Source: Carettochelys insculpta | Lineage: Eukaryota > Chordata > Testudines > Carettochelyidae | DNA: 64,000 nt | Reading direction: 5' to 3' | NCBI RefSeq assembly: GCF_033958435.1 | Contig: NC_134146.1 | Coordinates: 25,690,501 to 25,754,500 of the forward strand | Shown here: piece by piece, positions 60,401-64,000 of the stretch | Position numbering within the stretch: the stretch's first letter is position 1 | Layout: each line of letters opens with the position of its first letter | The notes under the pieces: generated by a model | Seen by the model: the letters and a program-made list of their open reading frames with translations, nothing else | What the model was told of the DNA's origin: nothing | Database searches by the model: none | Program-made: the position numbers and the translations under genes

Positions 60401-62907
60401 ACACACCACTCATGTGCTTTCACAATCAAAGATAAGTAATCCAGAGCATTCAGAAATAGCTTTTAAAATAAAATGTCCAAAAAAATAGCCATTCCATTGC
60501 ATCTAGGGTTGAAATGCAATTTAAACAAGACATTTGGTTGGAAAAGATTTTTATTTTCAGCATATTGATTTTCCCCTCAAGTATGTATCTCTAAACACTG
60601 GTAAAGTCACACATTTGATTGCTTCCACAGTACCACAGTGGTACTGTATTCTAGAAGGAAATGTTCCAGTCTAAGAAAACACCAAGCGGGTTGCTTTCAT
60701 TTTGCTAATATTCCTTTCCACCAGACCTCCCATCTCCCATTCCACCTTGGATTGTAATGCTGGGGACTAAACCCTTTGTGACAGTAGGCACTGAGAACCC
60801 TACGATATGCTAAATCCTCACGGGTGTGAAGCATAACTTCTTCCCTCATTAAGAATGGCCATCCATTTGTTGTCTCTTTTAACCAAACATACCCCATTCC
60901 ATTGCTCTCTAACACTATTGGCATCACTGCAACAAAGAACGGGGACCAGCTCCTGCCATTTGCACTCAACCATTTTAGTGTGATACTGGGCATTGCTCAG
61001 GAGGGCACCATGATCAACAACGACTGATCCTCAGTATTTAAATTCTCTTTGCTCTTCTAAGCACTGTCTATGATATCTTCTCTGGTGAGTCCTTCTCCTC
61101 AGTATGGTGAAGACAAGATAACTCAGCCAGCTATTTGGGTAGCTTTATGAAGGATGAGTCCTTTCCTGTTGACTTTTATAGGCTCAAAATGTCCCCACAC
61201 CCGTGTAATGAGGTCTGTATTTAGAAAAGTAGTTGAAAACTAGATTTTTCTCTTTGCTCTGTTGCAATAAGGGCTTGTCTACTTGGAGCCAGCAAAGCAC
61301 AGGAAAGGGGCATGTTTTATGAAGCACTTTAACATGTCTCGCTCTGACTCTATGGACTCCACTGGTGTGCTCAGAAAGCTGAGTTTTTCAAACACGACTG
61401 TGTTAATGGGAAGAAGGTACCTTTTCAAAGTGCATCAGCATTCAGCTGGGTCTACCTTGGGCAGGTGGAATAAAATGGACAAGCATGCTTTTCAAATCAA
61501 ACATATTTGTCGTGCTTTGCTGCACTGTATAGAAAAGCCCTTTTAGTAGTTCTCTTAAAATATGTTCTAAATGGACAATGTAGCTTTGAATAACTAAAGA
61601 GCAAGAAACCAAAACCAGTTATTGGGTATGTTGGTCATACCATAATGAGCATAGATGTTTCCAAGCAGTTGACCCAGGTCTTTAAATCATGACTGGATAT
61701 CTTTCTAAAATATTGCTATAGCTCAAGAAGGAGTTACAGATGCAATGCAGAAATATTAGTTGCGGTTTGTGGTCTGTGTTTATATAGGGAGTTATGCTGT
61801 CATGCTAGAAGTAGATGATCCCTTTTGGCCTTAAAAATCTATTAATTTTTTAACATCAAGGAATTAAGATCTGATCCAATGCATGCTGAAATCAATGTAA
61901 AGACTCCCATTGATCCACTGAAGCCCTTGGAGATCATCTGAAATATTTATAAAGTCTAAATAAGGAGATGAGACAGTGGAAACTATGAAACTATGCAAGC
62001 ATGGCAGCTTTACAGCACTTCATTGAAAGCTATAGTCTTCTCTGTAAAGGTAGTTGCATACCACTCATACAACAAAAACTGAATGGCAGAGCAAAAGAGA
62101 CATAGTTGTCACAGTCATTCAGGGTTAGTTGTGGTTAAGAAATGGCTCCTTTAGTTAAGAACATGTGGGAAAGCTTCACTTTTTTAGCTTTCAAAGCCCA
62201 TTTAAGTGAATCTAAAAGTACATCCAGGAGAGACATGGGTATCAAAAAGAAATTAGTCAGAAATTAGTTTCAGTGGCGCCCACAGATCTGCTGTGTAGAA
62301 CAGTGGCCACTGGAGGAATGAAGTCGGGCTGGTAATGAAGCACTCTGCCACATTCAGATAATCCCAGGCTGTCAAAGGAAACAGGAAGAAGTCAAGGAGA
62401 CGTGTAGTATTAACTCTGAGTATAATTTACAATTTAACAATGGAAACATCCACATGATACCAAAGTAACAGAACCTCTCAGGATTAAACAGGGCACCCAG
62501 CTGTGTCTTCAATGAAGACAGCAGCAAAGCTCCTGTTGCTTTTATTGGGAGCAGAACTGGGCCTCCAGTCAAATCAAACCCTGTTTATTCCTAAATTCCT
62601 GGCAAGCACAGTGTTAGATGGAGGTTCAAATCCCTGAAATGTTGACCTTCTCAGTACAGGCTGTTAACATGAGAGATTTTCATCTCCATTTACTCCAGCT
62701 ATTGCTTATTTTTTGAATGATCCTTTGTCTCATTTCCAGTAAGTATGTACTCCATAAAGGAAAAACTAGTGATCTGCACTAATTTCACGTCTGCTGAGTC
62801 AATGAGTTATTTGCCTACTAGTGTGTGCCTTCCTTTTTAGTAACACTTGCTAATGCATTTTGACGAGACAATCACTTACCATGTAATAAAAGCAAAGCAA
62901 CCAGGAG

Positions 62908-63351
62908 CAGGGATGGGCAAACCTGAATAGTGGTGGAGGGCTGTAGGAGTGGCCCTCCTTCACTTCAGTGGGCCACCGAAGTCTGCAGCCCACTGGGGCT
63001 CCCCCTGCAGCTGCTCAGCCCCCACAACTGTCCTCCTTCTCCCACACACCTTTTGTGCATGGGGGCGCTGGAGCGTCACACTTATCTGTTCCTCCCCTTC
63101 CCTCCCAAAGCTGGAATGCTGTGAACAGCTGATTCACAGAGTTTCAGAGCTGGGAGGGAGAGGGAGGACCAGGTTTAGAGTGCAAATCAGCAAATTAATG
63201 TGCTTCAAATGTGCTGGGTGGGAGGGCAGAGGGGTAGGAACTGTGGGGCTCGAGAGCACCAATGTGCAAAGGACACGTGGGGAAGTGGGGCAGCCAGCGG
63301 ATCTGCAAGCTGCAGCTGGACTCCCAGTGGGCCGCAGGTTGCCCACCCCTG
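62908..63351 (+). mobile_element. hAT-like non-autonomous element with target duplication
   Basis: The ends CAGGGATGGGCAAACC and GGTTGCCCACCCCTG are imperfect inverted repeats. The flanks ACCAGGAG (62900-62907) and ACCTGGAG (63352-63359) agree at seven of eight bases, the hAT target size. The interior contains GTGGGCCGCAGG, common in such elements. Open frames in it are fortuitous. Confidence 0.72.
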
Positions 63352-63587
63352 ACCTGGAGGCTCTGCTGAGTAATGTGCCCATGATGAAAACTGAGAGCTA
63401 CATAAGATCACTGAAGGCTACCATTCCTGGCTTAGCACTTCCAGCTCTGCCCAGCCTCCAGAGCTGACAATGAAACATGTCATACACATTTATAACTGCT
63501 GGCTATTATGCTAGCACTGTTACTTCACACCATCCAGCAGCTCAGAGTATTTAAACCAAGATGATTCAAAGTTATTTTTTATTGTAC

Positions 63588-63911
63588 AGGTTGAACCTCT
63601 CTTGTTCAGTGTCCTCAGGACCTGACTGGTGCCATGTGAGAGAATTTGCTGCACCACGAGAAGTCAATATTTTCTAGCACATTACCAACACTTCCACTGC
63701 TTAGTGGGCTCTCAGAAGACATTTAGGGGTGAATTACAGCAAAATAAAAGCACAGAACACTGACAGCCAGGACTGATGGCTGTAAACAAACTTTATGGGA
63801 CCACAGGAAACTTGGCCACATCCATTGTAAGTGGTTGTCTGGCTAACTAAAATCACGCCATTTTGCAGATGTTGCCAGAGGAGACAGTGCCAGATTAGAG
63901 AGGTTCAGCCT
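63588..63911. mobile_element. pogo/Tigger-like MITE
   Basis: The ends AGGTTGAACCTCTCTTGTTC and AGAGAGGTTCAGCCT are imperfect inverted repeats. The interior has ACCTGACTGGTGCCATGTGA and, near the right, GTGCCAGATTAGAG. There is no transposase. Confidence 0.65.
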
Positions 63912-64000
63912 CTAGTACTATTGTGGATCAGGGCTCCTGGTGCTAAACCCTCACATCTGATGCACGGGGTTTTCGATCTCTTTAATAGGGCTCTGCTCAG

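Larger units (their letters stand above)
55263..64000. other. CP 5' flank, no gene found
   Basis: This 8.7-kb stretch contains a 681-bp transposon copy, an hAT-like element, a pogo-like element and weaker repeats: about 56105-56480 with GGTTGCCAAACGTCC; 58911-59275, GC-rich; and 61267-61470, possibly a MITE. Open frames are short and unrecognised. Confidence 0.6.

Noticed and set aside
62949..63467. 172-codon open frame on the plus strand
   Set aside because: It lies mostly inside an hAT-like element with defined ends and runs past its border, so it is chance.

Overview
This is vertebrate nuclear DNA. It has long introns with GT-AG splice sites, LINE, SINE and DNA-transposon copies, and two split genes whose products are recognisable exon by exon. 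The CR1-dominated repeat content, with a nearly intact CR1 LINE, many short elements ending in GTGTAGACGTAGCC-type termini, hAT-like and pogo-like remnants and one MIR-like SINE, suggests a reptile and most likely a turtle. That is an inference, because no species-specific marker is visible.

Layout. (1) 1-15,313, plus strand: the last nine coding exons of HPS3, a BLOC-2 subunit (499 codons, about the C-terminal half), ending at a TAA at 15,311-15,313 with an AATAAA 59 bases later. (2) 15.3-20.2 kb: convergent intergenic space, mostly short DNA-transposon remnants; the small last exon of the next gene should lie here but was not identified with certainty. (3) 20.2-55.2 kb, minus strand: the ceruloplasmin gene CP, read from 55,178 down to 20,226 in 18 coding exons (3,169 coding bases, 1,056 codons plus one base), all in compatible phase with no stop or frameshift. 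A TATAAA lies upstream of exon 1. (4) 55.25-64 kb: 5' flank of CP, with several repeats and no gene that I can support.

HPS3 and CP stand tail to tail, the arrangement known from mammals. They are not functionally linked: HPS3 serves lysosome-related organelle biogenesis and CP is a secreted multicopper ferroxidase.

The most interesting observation is in CP domain 2. Human ceruloplasmin has Tyr, Asn and Leu at three positions that cripple this domain's iron and copper site. The gene here reads His, Asp and Met, so all three cupredoxin-type even domains appear to carry a complete site. The CP introns also hold an almost uninterrupted CR1 LINE nested in an older CR1, a 436-bp near-perfect foldback element, a retroelement fragment with a long inverted duplication, and a nested insertion with a clean 11-bp target duplication. 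I see no operon, CRISPR array, RNA gene or novel multi-gene system.
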